Source of the DNA: JAVBQF01 sp031549195
Lineage (GTDB): Bacteria > Bacillota_I > Bacilli_A > RF39 > UBA660
NCBI GenBank assembly: GCA_031549195.1
Contig: JAVBQF010000001.1
Coordinates: forward strand, 1-64,000
DNA length: 64,000 nt
Reading direction: 5' to 3'
Positions 18,326 through 26,293 of the stretch are shown here, one piece after another (position 1 is the first letter of the stretch; the number at the start of each line of letters is the position of its first letter). Both the position numbers and the translations under genes were made by a program. The notes beneath the pieces were generated by a model that saw nothing but the letters and a program-made list of their open reading frames with translations, searched no databases and was not told the origin of the DNA.

Positions 18326-19057
18326 TTTGTTTAAGAATAAATAGCAGTTATAAATAACAATAAATATTAATGTTATTAGAAACAGTAGTGTTGGATAAAA
18401 GATTACATTGATGAATGCTGACATACTTGTAGATGACGTATTGCTATTTTGTTGGTGGCCAGATGGCATTGTAGCTTTGCCAGCTGCCGTTGCATATGAC
18501 TTTACTGGGGCCTTTGATTGACCTTGTCCAATATTTTGGCTAGCATCATTTGATTGCTTTTCCCTATGCTGTTGCATAAATTCATCATAATATAATATAT
18601 TATCATTAATTAATACTTCTTTAAAATATTCTGGTGTTCCTTCTGGTGTCATTCCGTTAATTATACTAGCCACTTGATCAAAATTTTGAACAATTATATT
18701 ATATTTACTGGATAGGCTATCCGTATAATCTTCATAAGGAATTCCTGGTGCAGATGTTAATAGGGCTCCTATCTGTAGTATGATCATCTGCTTAGTATTG
18801 GCAAGAGCTTCAGGCTCTCTATTGTCCATTCCGATCTCATTAATAAATGCAAATTCTCTTGAACCATCTTTAGCAATTACTTCATATATTCTTCTTGAGC
18901 TAATATCAGGTAACATTCCAGCATTATGAAAACGATGCATTCTAGAGTGTAAACTCATAAATATATTGTTTATATCCTGTAAGTATCCATTACTATCATC
19001 ATAGCTTTGCATACTTTCTTTCTTAGCTGATAAAAAATCAAATAGTGATCTTGCCAT
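18323..19057 (-). CDS. Hypothetical tail-anchored protein downstream of sigH
   Basis: I do not recognise the family. The 244-aa protein has a soluble N-terminal domain (about 1-150), a low-complexity Gln/Ser/Ala linker (about 160-210), then one hydrophobic helix (about 214-238) followed by a short tail. That is a tail-anchored topology with the globular part in the cytoplasm. ATG 19057 is preceded by GGTGAAG; the ATG at 19069 has no site. It starts 30 nt after sigH, in the place where Bacillus has rpmG, secE and nusG, so it may belong to the same transcript and be linked to early sporulation (inference). Confidence 0.7.
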   Translation of the reverse strand: MARSLFDFLSAKKESMQSYDDSNGYLQDINNIFMSLHSRMHRFHNAGMLPDISSRRIYEVIAKDGSREFAFINEIGMDNREPEALANTKQMIILQIGALLTSAPGIPYEDYTDSLSSKYNIIVQNFDQVASIINGMTPEGTPEYFKEVLINDNILYYDEFMQQHREKQSNDASQNIGQGQSKAPVKSYATAAGKATMPSGHQQNSNTSSTSMSAFINVIFYPTLLFLITLIFIVIYNCYLFLNK

Positions 19058-19087
19058 ATTCTTCACCATTATAATTATATCATACTT

Positions 19088-19708
19088 TTATAGTTCTTCA
19101 ATTTCCTTTTTATATTTTTTCAATCTCATCTTTATTGATCTTAAAATATTATCAACCATTTTGTAGTCTAAATCTAATAGTTTTGATATTTCTAAGTTAC
19201 TAAAATTATTGGTTTTCAACTCAAATACTAAAGCATATTCATCTGGTAAAGTATATTTAAAATCTTTATTTAAAAGAGTGCAGTTATAGTCTGAAATATA
19301 ATTTTCTGCAATATTATAATGTTCATCATATAATAAATCCTCTAAATACAAGTCTTCATTTTCACTCATTGGTTTATTTATAGAAAAAGATTCATTTAAT
19401 ATAGAATGCTTATATCTTCTAGCTGCCTTAACAACCTTTTCCATATCTCTTTTTATACATATACATGCGAATGTATAGAATAGTGAACTTTTTTCACAAT
19501 AGTTAGCCATAGCGTTTTCTAAAGATAATATTCCTTCTTGAAATAAATCATCATATTCAATGCCTATATCCCTATTTCTCTTATAGTATTCCCATGCCAT
19601 TTTACTTATTAATGGCTTATATTTAGCATAAATTGTATTATATGCTACTTCATCTCTTTCTTGTACTAAATATAGTAATTCATAGTCATTAATATCCTTA
19701 TATTCCAA
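19088..19708 (-). CDS. sigH: RNA polymerase sigma factor, SigH-like
   Basis: The 206-aa protein has sigma-70 region 2 (about 25-95, with Y-D-D-L-F-Q-E-G and T-F-A-C-I-C-I) and region 4 helix-turn-helix (about 150-200, F-S-N-L-E-I-S-K-L-L-D-L). It lacks regions 1 and 3, as in SigH. The neighbours cysS, mrnC, rlmB then this gene match the Bacillus cysS-mrnC-rlmB-yacP-sigH order, which is the main support for calling it SigH, the transition-state factor for spo0A transcription. The start is TTG at 19708 with GGGTGAGAT upstream; no ATG lies in frame until well into region 2. Confidence 0.85.
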   Translation of the reverse strand: MEYKDINDYELLYLVQERDEVAYNTIYAKYKPLISKMAWEYYKRNRDIGIEYDDLFQEGILSLENAMANYCEKSSLFYTFACICIKRDMEKVVKAARRYKHSILNESFSINKPMSENEDLYLEDLLYDEHYNIAENYISDYNCTLLNKDFKYTLPDEYALVFELKTNNFSNLEISKLLDLDYKMVDNILRSIKMRLKKYKKEIEEL

Positions 19709-19717
19709 AATCTCACC

Positions 19718-20416
19718 CTATCTTTTTAAACGAATCACCTCATAAATCATTATTCCTGCTGCAACTGATGCGTTTAAACTATTTATTTTTCCATACATAG
19801 GGATTCTTGCTATAAAGTCACATTCATTTTTTACTGAATGACTCATTCCGTTACCTTCACTACCGATTACAATTGCTATTTTGCCACTATAATCAATATC
19901 ACGATAATCTGTACTATTATCCATATCAGTACCAACTATCCAAAAACTTTTTTCTTTTAATTTTTTTATAGCTTGTACTAGATTGGTTACTTGTGCTATT
20001 TTAATATTTTCTAAAGCTCCTGCACTAGTCTTCATAACTGTTGAGTTAACTTCAACACTTCTATCTCTTGGTATTATGATTCCGTTAATACCAGCAGCTT
20101 CACAAGTTCTGATAATAGCTCCTAAATTATGGGGATCTTCTAGGTGATCAAGTATAACTACTTTAGCATCATCATCACTTATTAAATCTTCAATATCAGA
20201 ATACAAAAAATCCTCTATGTCAAGAATTATACCTTGATGAGAAAACTTTGCAAACTTAGATAAATCAAATTTATTCATATATTCCATAGGAATTTTATTT
20301 TTTTCTATATAAGAAATTATATCTTTATCCTCAAAGTTTGCTTGTAATATTATTTTTTTAACTAATTTATTATTTTTAAATATTTCCTTTGCTACATTTC
20401 TTCCATATACTAACAT
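19718..20416 (-). CDS. rlmB: 23S rRNA 2'-O-methyltransferase, SpoU family
   Basis: SPOUT-class methyltransferase of 232 aa. The N-terminal L30e-like substrate domain (about 1-70) is followed by the SpoU core with D-H-L-E-D-P-H-N-L-G-A-I-I-R-T (about 110-124), G-S-E-G-N-G-M and S-L-N-A-S-V-A-A-G-I. RlmB methylates a ribose in 23S rRNA; the alternative target (tRNA, as in TrmH) is less likely because the gene sits beside mrnC and cysS as in Bacillus. It overlaps mrnC by 7 nt. Confidence 0.93.
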   Translation of the reverse strand: MLVYGRNVAKEIFKNNKLVKKIILQANFEDKDIISYIEKNKIPMEYMNKFDLSKFAKFSHQGIILDIEDFLYSDIEDLISDDDAKVVILDHLEDPHNLGAIIRTCEAAGINGIIIPRDRSVEVNSTVMKTSAGALENIKIAQVTNLVQAIKKLKEKSFWIVGTDMDNSTDYRDIDYSGKIAIVIGSEGNGMSHSVKNECDFIARIPMYGKINSLNASVAAGIMIYEVIRLKR

Positions 20417-20793
20417 ATTTTATCCTCCAATATATAATTCATTATTTCTTCTATTCTATTTTGATTGTTTGTTAATTCAAGATAACCAATTAATGCCTCT
20501 AATGAAGTGGCATATTTATAAGTAACAATGTCACAATTTTTAGGGTGTCCCGTTCCCTTATTATTTCTAGCTCTTTTTATTACATCAATTTCTTTTTCTG
20601 TTAAAAAGTTATTCTCAAGCATTTCCATTAAATATTTACACTGGTTCTTGGCACTTACATAATTAATTGATGCCTTTTGCAAATCATTTACATTAGCAAT
20701 ATTTTTTGATACAAGATATTTTCTTATATAGTTTTCATATATTGAATCTCCAAGATATGCTAAAACTAAAACATTAATTTCTAATACATTCAT
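20410..20793 (-). CDS. mrnC: Mini-ribonuclease III
   Basis: At 127 aa this is an RNase III catalytic domain without the double-stranded RNA-binding domain, as in Mini-III, which matures 23S rRNA. Catalytic-type residues appear in L-A-Y-L-G-D-S-I-Y-E-N (12-22) and Y-A-T-S-L-E-A-L-I-G-Y-L-E (about 102-114). GGTGATTTT precedes the ATG. It is coupled to rlmB by overlap. In Bacillus the cysS-mrnC pair is contiguous; here three genes intervene. Confidence 0.93.
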   Translation of the reverse strand: MNVLEINVLVLAYLGDSIYENYIRKYLVSKNIANVNDLQKASINYVSAKNQCKYLMEMLENNFLTEKEIDVIKRARNNKGTGHPKNCDIVTYKYATSLEALIGYLELTNNQNRIEEIMNYILEDKIC

Positions 20794-20835
20794 AAAATCA
20801 CCAAATAAATTGTACCATTAACTATGATTAATTCA

Positions 20836-20866
20836 AAGAAAAATAGACTTAATGTAAGTCCATTTC
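20836..20866 (-). terminator. Intrinsic terminator overlapping the stop of the 20849 gene
   Basis: GACTTA (20846-20851) pairs with TAAGTC (20855-20860), extended beyond one mismatch by AAT/ATT, and runs into minus-strand TTTTTC. The TAA stop at 20851-20849 is within the stem. Confidence 0.7.
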
Positions 20867-21442
20867 TATAACATACCATCTAGATCCAACTTTTACTATT
20901 GTCATATAAAGCATCTCTTCATCTTTTTCTTCAGGTTCTTCATAACTTATTTTTAAATTATATGTATAAAGATGGGCCTCTTTAATTTTAATAGTTTCAT
21001 CAAAATCAAACTTATATTGTTCTTCTAAATCTTTTATTTCAAATTCATCCAATTTTTCTTTGCTAACATATTCACATTCATAATTATATTTTTTATGATT
21101 TTCTTCAAAGAAACTTTCGCTATCTTTATATTCTATATAATATTTATCGATTCTAAGTTTATTAGCAATTTTAAAATTTGGTTTTTCAAACATAGTTCGG
21201 CACATTTTTGATGCCACTTTTTCTGAGCTGGCAAACATTGCCAACATTCCATTTTTGCTCATAGATGCTGCAAAGATAGCAATAGCAATAATTGTTAACA
21301 AAATTAAGCTAGTAATTATCAAAGGTTTTTTATCTTGCTCCTTTATTGGTAAAATCAATTTTATTTTATCCCTATCACTACAAATTTTACAAAGGCTTTC
21401 TGTTTCTTCAATTTCTTTTCCACAAATGCTACATTTTTTCAT
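20849..21442 (-). CDS. Zinc-ribbon membrane protein, paralogue A
   Basis: The 197-aa protein starts with a four-Cys zinc ribbon (C-S-I-C-G-K ... L-C-K-I-C), a short basic linker, and one membrane helix (about 38-60). A domain of about 135 residues follows, probably outside the membrane, ending in I-V-K-V-G-S-R-W-Y-V. ATG 21442 is chosen because AGGTGAAAAT precedes it; that site includes the stop codon of the upstream paralogue. The C-terminal domain aligns by eye with that of the 21451 gene, so the two arose by tandem duplication. Function unknown. Confidence 0.75.
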   Translation of the reverse strand: MKKCSICGKEIEETESLCKICSDRDKIKLILPIKEQDKKPLIITSLILLTIIAIAIFAASMSKNGMLAMFASSEKVASKMCRTMFEKPNFKIANKLRIDKYYIEYKDSESFFEENHKKYNYECEYVSKEKLDEFEIKDLEEQYKFDFDETIKIKEAHLYTYNLKISYEEPEEKDEEMLYMTIVKVGSRWYVIEMDLH

Positions 21443-21450
21443 ATTTTCAC

Positions 21451-22158
21451 CTACCAAATATACCATTTTTCATTGACTTTTATTACCAATATCTTTAGTG
21501 TTTCTGCATTTAAGTTTTCTTCTACATAATTAACATCATATATTATTCGATATCCATCTTCTATTTTGATTACTTTTCCTATCTCGCTTTTATAATTATT
21601 TTCAATTTGTCTAATATCATAGGTTTCTAATTTACTTTGTTCAATAAATTGACACGACATTTTGTAATTTTTTGTTGCTTCAATCTGGTTGTTAATTGAA
21701 TCTATTAAATTTTCAAATTCCAAATACTCTTGCATAATCTTTGCTTTTGCATTGTTAAAATCTTTGCTTTCATAAAATGATTCGCAAAACTCTTGTGCAA
21801 AGTCATATGATTCTTGTTCAATTATAACCTCTTCCTCCTCAATAATTGATTGTTCATCATCGGTATATTCTTCTTCAATTGGTATCATCATTATTACTAG
21901 GAAAACCGAAAATATTATAATAAAAATTATTAATGCTTTGTTAGCCTTTTTATTTTGCTCATGTTTCTGACTTTTATTACCAATGGTAATATGGTCATCA
22001 TAAACAACAGATGGATTATCATTTCCTAAATAAAGATTTGGAACGCTGTTCGACGGTAAATCAATATGATCTGACTCTTCTATTTGCGCCCCGCAAACAT
22101 GACAATATTTTGCGTTGTTTTTATTTATTGTTCCACAGTGACCACATCTTTTTTCCAT
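21451..22158 (-). CDS. Zinc-ribbon membrane protein, paralogue B
   Basis: The 235-aa protein has an N-terminal zinc ribbon (C-G-H-C-G ... Y-C-H-V-C-G, 5-23), a polar linker, one membrane helix (about 77-97), an acidic Glu-rich stretch (98-116) and a C-terminal domain ending V-I-K-V-N-E-K-W-Y-I-W. Shared features with paralogue A include Y-K-M-S-C-Q-F, K-L-E-T-Y-D-I-R-Q-I-E and the final WY. The gene for paralogue A begins 8 nt after this stop. Such zinc-ribbon single-pass proteins are common and mostly uncharacterised. Confidence 0.75.
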   Translation of the reverse strand: MEKRCGHCGTINKNNAKYCHVCGAQIEESDHIDLPSNSVPNLYLGNDNPSVVYDDHITIGNKSQKHEQNKKANKALIIFIIIFSVFLVIMMIPIEEEYTDDEQSIIEEEEVIIEQESYDFAQEFCESFYESKDFNNAKAKIMQEYLEFENLIDSINNQIEATKNYKMSCQFIEQSKLETYDIRQIENNYKSEIGKVIKIEDGYRIIYDVNYVEENLNAETLKILVIKVNEKWYIW

Positions 22159-22185
22159 AAAACACCTCTTTATCCCATTAAACTA

Positions 22186-22210
22186 AAAATAGGATATCAC
22201 ACATCCTATT
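22186..22210 (-). terminator. Intrinsic terminator after the YugP-like gene
   Basis: AATAGGAT (22189-22196) pairs with ATCCTATT (22203-22210), with T-tracts on both strands. It separates the cysS/YugP unit from the zinc-ribbon pair. Confidence 0.85.
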
Positions 22211-22223
22211 TTTTCTCAACTAA

Positions 22224-22904
22224 CTAATTTTTTCTATTGTTACCATATATAAGAATCAATCTTGCTATCTGCATAAGAGTTGTAAGTACTGATGCAACAT
22301 AAGTGTATGCTGCTGCCTTAAGCATTTTAGCGCTACTTGCTTTTTCCTTATTAGTAAGAATATTGCATTCAACTAGTTCTACTCCTGCTCTTCTTGACGC
22401 ATCAAATTCTACTGGTAATGTTACAAGTTGAAATAATAAAATTATTACTTCTAAAACAATACCAATTAAAAGTAAATCCATTATTTGAAATAGAAGTCCA
22501 AGTAATATTGCAATATAACCAAAGTAAGACGAAAATCTTACAATTGGAAATATAGCACTTCTAAGTTTCATAAAGCCATATCCTTCTTTGTCTTGAATTG
22601 CATGCCCTACTTCATGAGCAGCAACAGATGCTGATGCAACTGATGTTCCATGAAATATTTCTGTTGAAAGTCTAACTACCTTTCTGCTTGGATCATAATG
22701 ATCTGATAGTTCACCTTTAACTTCTGTAATATATATATTCTCCATACCGTGTTTATCAAGTATCTTTCTTGCCACTTCAAAGCCAGATAAGCCTTTTTCT
22801 GTGTTTACCTTTTTATATTTTCTATAACTAGAAGAGACAAATACTTGTGCAGCTATTGTTATTAGTAGACCTCCTAATATTAATAAATATTCTAATAATT
22901 CCAT
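22224..22904 (-). CDS. YugP-type zinc-dependent membrane protease
   Basis: The 226-aa protein matches the neutral zinc metallopeptidase family of Bacillus YugP. It has an N-terminal membrane helix (about 4-27), H-E-V-G-H at 97-101, and further membrane helices (about 118-165 and 190-215). Asp/Glu residues after the zinc motif (F-D-A-S-R-R-A-G) could supply the third ligand. The substrate is unknown. It begins 10 nt after cysS and is probably cotranscribed with it, interrupting the Bacillus-like cysS-mrnC pairing. Confidence 0.85.
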   Translation of the reverse strand: MELLEYLLILGGLLITIAAQVFVSSSYRKYKKVNTEKGLSGFEVARKILDKHGMENIYITEVKGELSDHYDPSRKVVRLSTEIFHGTSVASASVAAHEVGHAIQDKEGYGFMKLRSAIFPIVRFSSYFGYIAILLGLLFQIMDLLLIGIVLEVIILLFQLVTLPVEFDASRRAGVELVECNILTNKEKASSAKMLKAAAYTYVASVLTTLMQIARLILIYGNNRKN

Positions 22905-22914
22905 ATATTACCTC

Positions 22915-24309
22915 CTATACTATTTCGTATGTAGTTCCTTCTTTAGTATCAACTAATCTAATGCCTTGATCAAAAAGGTCATCTCTTATTTTGTCTGCCA
23001 ACGCATAATCCTTGTTCTTTTTAGCTTCATTTCTTTCTTCTATCTTTTTATGAATCATTTCGGCTAAATCATCACTTATACTTGGCTCATCATCAATTAA
23101 CTCAAGTGATAATACTGAATCAAAGTCAGCTATTAAATATAATTTACTAAAATCTGTTAGACTATCATCCTTTAACACATCATATACTAAAGTTAGCATT
23201 GTTGATGTATTTAAATCATTACCTATGGCTTCCTTAAATCTCCATTTGTATAAATCTAGATTTGATTCATGTAAATCTGGAGTTTTATCAAGCTGTCTAA
23301 TTTTTGATTTTAATTTTTTATAGGCACCTTCTGCCCCATCTAAAGCTTCATATGTAAATACTAGCTGATTTCTATAGTGACTATTTAAACAAAAATATCT
23401 ATAACTTAACGGATTGTATCCTTTTTCCTCTAAGAGGCTTACAGTTAAAAATTCTCCTTTTGACTTGCTCATCTTTCCAGTAGCATCATTTAAATGTTCA
23501 CCATGTATCCAGTAATTACACCATTTATGGCCAAAGTACGCTTCACTTTGAGCAATTTCATTTGTATGATGTGGGAAAGCATTATCAACACCGCCGCAAT
23601 GAATATCTAAGTATTCTCCAAGGAATTTACTAGCAATACCTGAACACTCAATATGCCATCCTGGGTATCCAACTCCCCATGGTGACTCCCATTTCATTTC
23701 TTGATTTTCAAATTTTGACTTTGTAAACCAAAGAACAAAATCAGATGGATTTTTCTTTGACTTATCTTCCTCAACAGTATCTCTAACTCCTACCATCAAT
23801 TCGTCAGGGTTTTTGCCAGATAATTTATAATAATCATTTGCTTTTGTTACATCAAAGTAAATATTTCCATTTGCTTTATATGCATATCCCTCTTCAAGTA
23901 GTTTTTCAACCATTTTTATATATATATCAACATGATCTGTAGCTTTTTCAGTAATTGCTGGCTTTCTTATATTTAGTTTGGCTGCATCGTTAAAAAAGGC
24001 TCTTGTATAAAAATCAGCTATCTCATAAACTGTTTTACCTTCTCTTACTGCTCCTTTAAGCATTTTGTCTTCACCAGTATCAGCATCACTATCAAGATGA
24101 CCAACATCTGTTATATTCATTACTCTTAATACATCATAGCCAAGATATTCAAGACCTTTTTCAAGAATATCTTCGAATATATAAGTGCGTAAATTGCCAA
24201 TATGTGCATAATGATATACAGTTGGTCCACAAGTATACATTCTAACAATTCCTTCTTCATTTGGAGTAAATTGTTCCACTTGTTTTGTTAGTGTATTATA
24301 TATTTTCAT
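22915..24309 (-). CDS. cysS: Cysteinyl-tRNA synthetase
   Basis: Class I synthetase of 464 aa, the usual length. Zinc ligand and HIGH motif occur together in M-Y-T-C-G-P-T-V-Y-H-Y-A-H-I-G-N (24-39). Further zinc ligands are in H-I-E-C-S-G and F-P-H-H-T-N-E-I-A-Q, and the KMSKS loop reads K-M-S-K-S-K-G. The C-terminal DALR-type region ends near I-R-D-D-L. AGGTGG precedes ATG 24309. It leads the chromosomal block containing mrnC, rlmB and sigH. Confidence 0.97.
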   Translation of the reverse strand: MKIYNTLTKQVEQFTPNEEGIVRMYTCGPTVYHYAHIGNLRTYIFEDILEKGLEYLGYDVLRVMNITDVGHLDSDADTGEDKMLKGAVREGKTVYEIADFYTRAFFNDAAKLNIRKPAITEKATDHVDIYIKMVEKLLEEGYAYKANGNIYFDVTKANDYYKLSGKNPDELMVGVRDTVEEDKSKKNPSDFVLWFTKSKFENQEMKWESPWGVGYPGWHIECSGIASKFLGEYLDIHCGGVDNAFPHHTNEIAQSEAYFGHKWCNYWIHGEHLNDATGKMSKSKGEFLTVSLLEEKGYNPLSYRYFCLNSHYRNQLVFTYEALDGAEGAYKKLKSKIRQLDKTPDLHESNLDLYKWRFKEAIGNDLNTSTMLTLVYDVLKDDSLTDFSKLYLIADFDSVLSLELIDDEPSISDDLAEMIHKKIEERNEAKKNKDYALADKIRDDLFDQGIRLVDTKEGTTYEIV

Positions 24310-24440
24310 CTTTCCACCTACTTTAAATTATACTATGTAATTATGGTTAAATTATGTTATTTTGTTGGTAAATAACCTTCACTACATATTGATATTATAA
24401 CATTATTAAGTTTATTTTTATAGTGATTATTTAGAAAAGA

Positions 24441-24461
24441 AAAAACTAGTATAAAACTAGT
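24441..24461 (-). terminator. Probable intrinsic terminator after the 24490 gene
   Basis: Two ACTAGT copies (24445-24450, 24456-24461), each self-complementary, can pair with each other around ATAAA. The minus strand continues into TTTTTTC. Confidence 0.65.
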
Positions 24462-24489
24462 ATATTTTTATATAATTACCATCCTAAGT

Positions 24490-24711
24490 TTAATTAATAC
24501 TTATTACACCAACTAATGCACCATCTATTAATTTATCTACTTCATCATCATTTAAATTAAACTTTTGTGGTGATGCAAGTTCATCTTTTGCTTCAGTAAA
24601 ATAATGAACCTCAATTTTATTAAATTCAACGTCTTTTAAAACTTCCCTAACGTGATTTTCATCTTCAAATCTCCAAATTACATTATTTCTATCTGTTACT
24701 TTCCACAACAT
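24490..24711 (-). CDS. Hypothetical 73-aa protein
   Basis: This small acidic protein is not recognised. It begins M-L-W-K-V-T-D and ends V-G-V-I-S-I-N, with no membrane segment. The start lies inside a 32-bp segment identical to the 3' end of secA, and no good ribosome site precedes it. Either the real start was lost when that segment arrived, or translation is coupled to the small SEC-C reading frame at 24749-24696, which overlaps it. A terminator follows. Confidence 0.5.
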   Translation of the reverse strand: MLWKVTDRNNVIWRFEDENHVREVLKDVEFNKIEVHYFTEAKDELASPQKFNLNDDEVDKLIDGALVGVISIN

Positions 24712-24749
24712 TGTTTATATTTCTTACCACTTCCACAAGAACGACTCAT
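24696..24749 (-). pseudogene. SEC-C motif mini-ORF or remnant
   Basis: Reading on minus from ATG 24749 gives a 17-residue peptide containing S-C-G-S-G-K-K-Y-K-Q-C-C-G-K, the SEC-C zinc motif with its first cysteine replaced. The same frame stays open upstream to about 24813 without a convincing start. It may be a remnant of a secA-like tail or part of a broken SEC-C protein gene. The DNA repeat with secA supports the remnant view. Confidence 0.45.
24708..24739. repeat. 32-bp direct repeat, copy 1 (matches secA 3' end)
   Basis: These 32 bases are identical to 26306-26337 inside the last codons of secA. The similarity extends a further 6 bases on the low-coordinate side across two mismatches. 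The copies are about 1.6 kb apart and in the same orientation. Confidence 0.85.
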
Positions 24750-24820
24750 GTTAGTATTATAAGTACTTATGGTATCTATGGTACTTTGGTATTCCAATAA
24801 ACTAAGGACAATTCCACATC

Positions 24821-24865
24821 AGTATTATTAGTAATTATAGTACTATAATTATTATGAGTACTTAT
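24821..24865. repeat. Palindromic intergenic sequence
   Basis: AATTATAGTACTATAATT (24833-24850) is a perfect 18-bp palindrome inside a longer imperfect inverted repeat. Flanking AGTATTAT, AGTACTTAT and similar blocks recur between 24751 and 24865. No gene is apparent in 24750-24955. Confidence 0.6.
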
Positions 24866-24955
24866 ATTCTGCAAACAAAATGAGAACATTGTTACAATTT
24901 GTTTATTATTAGCACCACACTAGCCATCGCTAAAGTCCTTTATGCATTTATTATG

Positions 24956-25909
24956 TTACTCACTTAAATCCTCAGTTTCATCATGAGCATAACAATCACA
25001 TTTTCTGCTTGAATTTGGATTTGCTAGATTTAAATTTTTAACTTCTATTATTGTATTTCCGTGTTTAAATACATAACGATAAGGGTCATTATCAAATCCG
25101 TACCATGTTTCCTCTAGCTTAATATCATATAAATAAATATAAGTATATTTTCCTTTGACTTCCATCGGCACTTTAAACTTATCCAATACTCTCCTTATAG
25201 CTTCTCTCTGTTCAATTATAAGTACGGAATCATTTGACCACGGATCATTTGGCAAGGATCCCTCAATAAAATAACATTCAAGTTCAGAAGTGATTTTGCA
25301 AGTATAATACTTACCATAGTCTTTATCACTTTTATATATTGCTAATAGTTCTTCATTAGATTTTTCTTTATTAGATAAAAGTGTAGTATTATCAATAACA
25401 TTCTTTAATTTTTCACTCTCTGTTACGCTATCAATCAATTCAAACTCTACCTTTATTTTATTATCATACATCATAGTAATTCTATTAACTGATTTTACTC
25501 TAACTCCATTAGATACATCAAATCCTTGATCTTTAGCCATGTTATATAGAATTTCTATGCTTTCGCTCAACTTATAATCTCTCATATCTAAACCAGTAGT
25601 TATCTTTTTGCAGTCTTCATTTAGACATGCAATGCTTTTTACTTTATTGTTGATAATTTCTAATACAATACTAGGATTAATTTCTACAAATACATATGTT
25701 GGAATTTCTACCTTGCCTATTTTATCAACTATCTTTTTATCATTAGCTTTCATTATATATGAGTTGATTTTATACTTACCAAATATAATTATTACAACAA
25801 CTAAAATTCCAATTACTATCTTCCTAAATATCTTCTTTTTCTTTTTAGGTGGTTTCACTTTGTTAATATCATCAGTATAATTATTTGTTTTCTTTTTCAT
25901 ACTTCTCAT
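24956..25909 (-). CDS. RsgI-like middle-domain membrane protein, orphan
   Basis: The 317-aa protein has a Lys-rich cytoplasmic start, one membrane helix (about 31-45) and an outward region that opens with F-V-E-I-N-P-S-I-V-L-E-I (74-85) and A-C-L-N-E-D (94-99). This closely resembles the middle domain of RsgI anti-sigma factors, which sense polysaccharide or undergo self-cleavage. The N-terminal SigI-binding RsgI domain is missing, and no SigI gene adjoins it. The remaining C-terminal 170 residues, ending near K-C-D-C-Y, are not recognised. ATG 25909 and ATG 25900 are both possible with one AAGGAG site. Confidence 0.65.
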   Translation of the reverse strand: MRSMKKKTNNYTDDINKVKPPKKKKKIFRKIVIGILVVVIIIFGKYKINSYIMKANDKKIVDKIGKVEIPTYVFVEINPSIVLEIINNKVKSIACLNEDCKKITTGLDMRDYKLSESIEILYNMAKDQGFDVSNGVRVKSVNRITMMYDNKIKVEFELIDSVTESEKLKNVIDNTTLLSNKEKSNEELLAIYKSDKDYGKYYTCKITSELECYFIEGSLPNDPWSNDSVLIIEQREAIRRVLDKFKVPMEVKGKYTYIYLYDIKLEETWYGFDNDPYRYVFKHGNTIIEVKNLNLANPNSSRKCDCYAHDETEDLSE

Positions 25910-25921
25910 TACTCCTTTTTA

Positions 25922-26278
25922 TTACCAACGTCCACAGGATAATTTAAACTGATCACATATTGATTGTGTTAGTGTTCCCCCAGTCCTATTATCAGTACTA
26001 CCAGTATAACCTCTAACATAGTACCCATCACTCGCAGGTTGAAAAGGAGCCATTAATTTAAGGAGTTCAGCTTCCACACTTTCATGCCCTTTTCTAAAAG
26101 TGGTACAGTCATCACCTTCGGCATCACAATCCATATTTTTACGAATAGATACACTCCACAATTGAGTAACTTTGCCGTTCACGCTATACATTGCGCCTAA
26201 ATTAAAATCTGGTAAATCATATCCATCAAAACATTTCGGCTTTTTTTGCATTTTACCACTAGTTCCAAAAGCCCGCAA
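25922..26278 (-). CDS. Hypothetical protein between secA and the RsgI-like gene
   Basis: I do not recognise this product of up to 118 aa. The listed start is TTG with no proper ribosome site; ATG nine codons later (26251) is an alternative. A TGA stop lies just upstream in frame. The sequence is unlike its neighbours: Gly, Ser, Asp and aromatic rich, with paired cysteines (M-D-C-D-A-E-G-D-D-C and a C-terminal S-C-G-R-W) that suggest an exported or disulfide-bearing domain. It looks like the C-terminal part of a larger extracellular or pilin-like protein, so it could be a gene fragment. Confidence 0.45.
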   Translation of the reverse strand: MRAFGTSGKMQKKPKCFDGYDLPDFNLGAMYSVNGKVTQLWSVSIRKNMDCDAEGDDCTTFRKGHESVEAELLKLMAPFQPASDGYYVRGYTGSTDNRTGGTLTQSICDQFKLSCGRW

Positions 26279-26293
26279 ACCCTTATATTTTCA

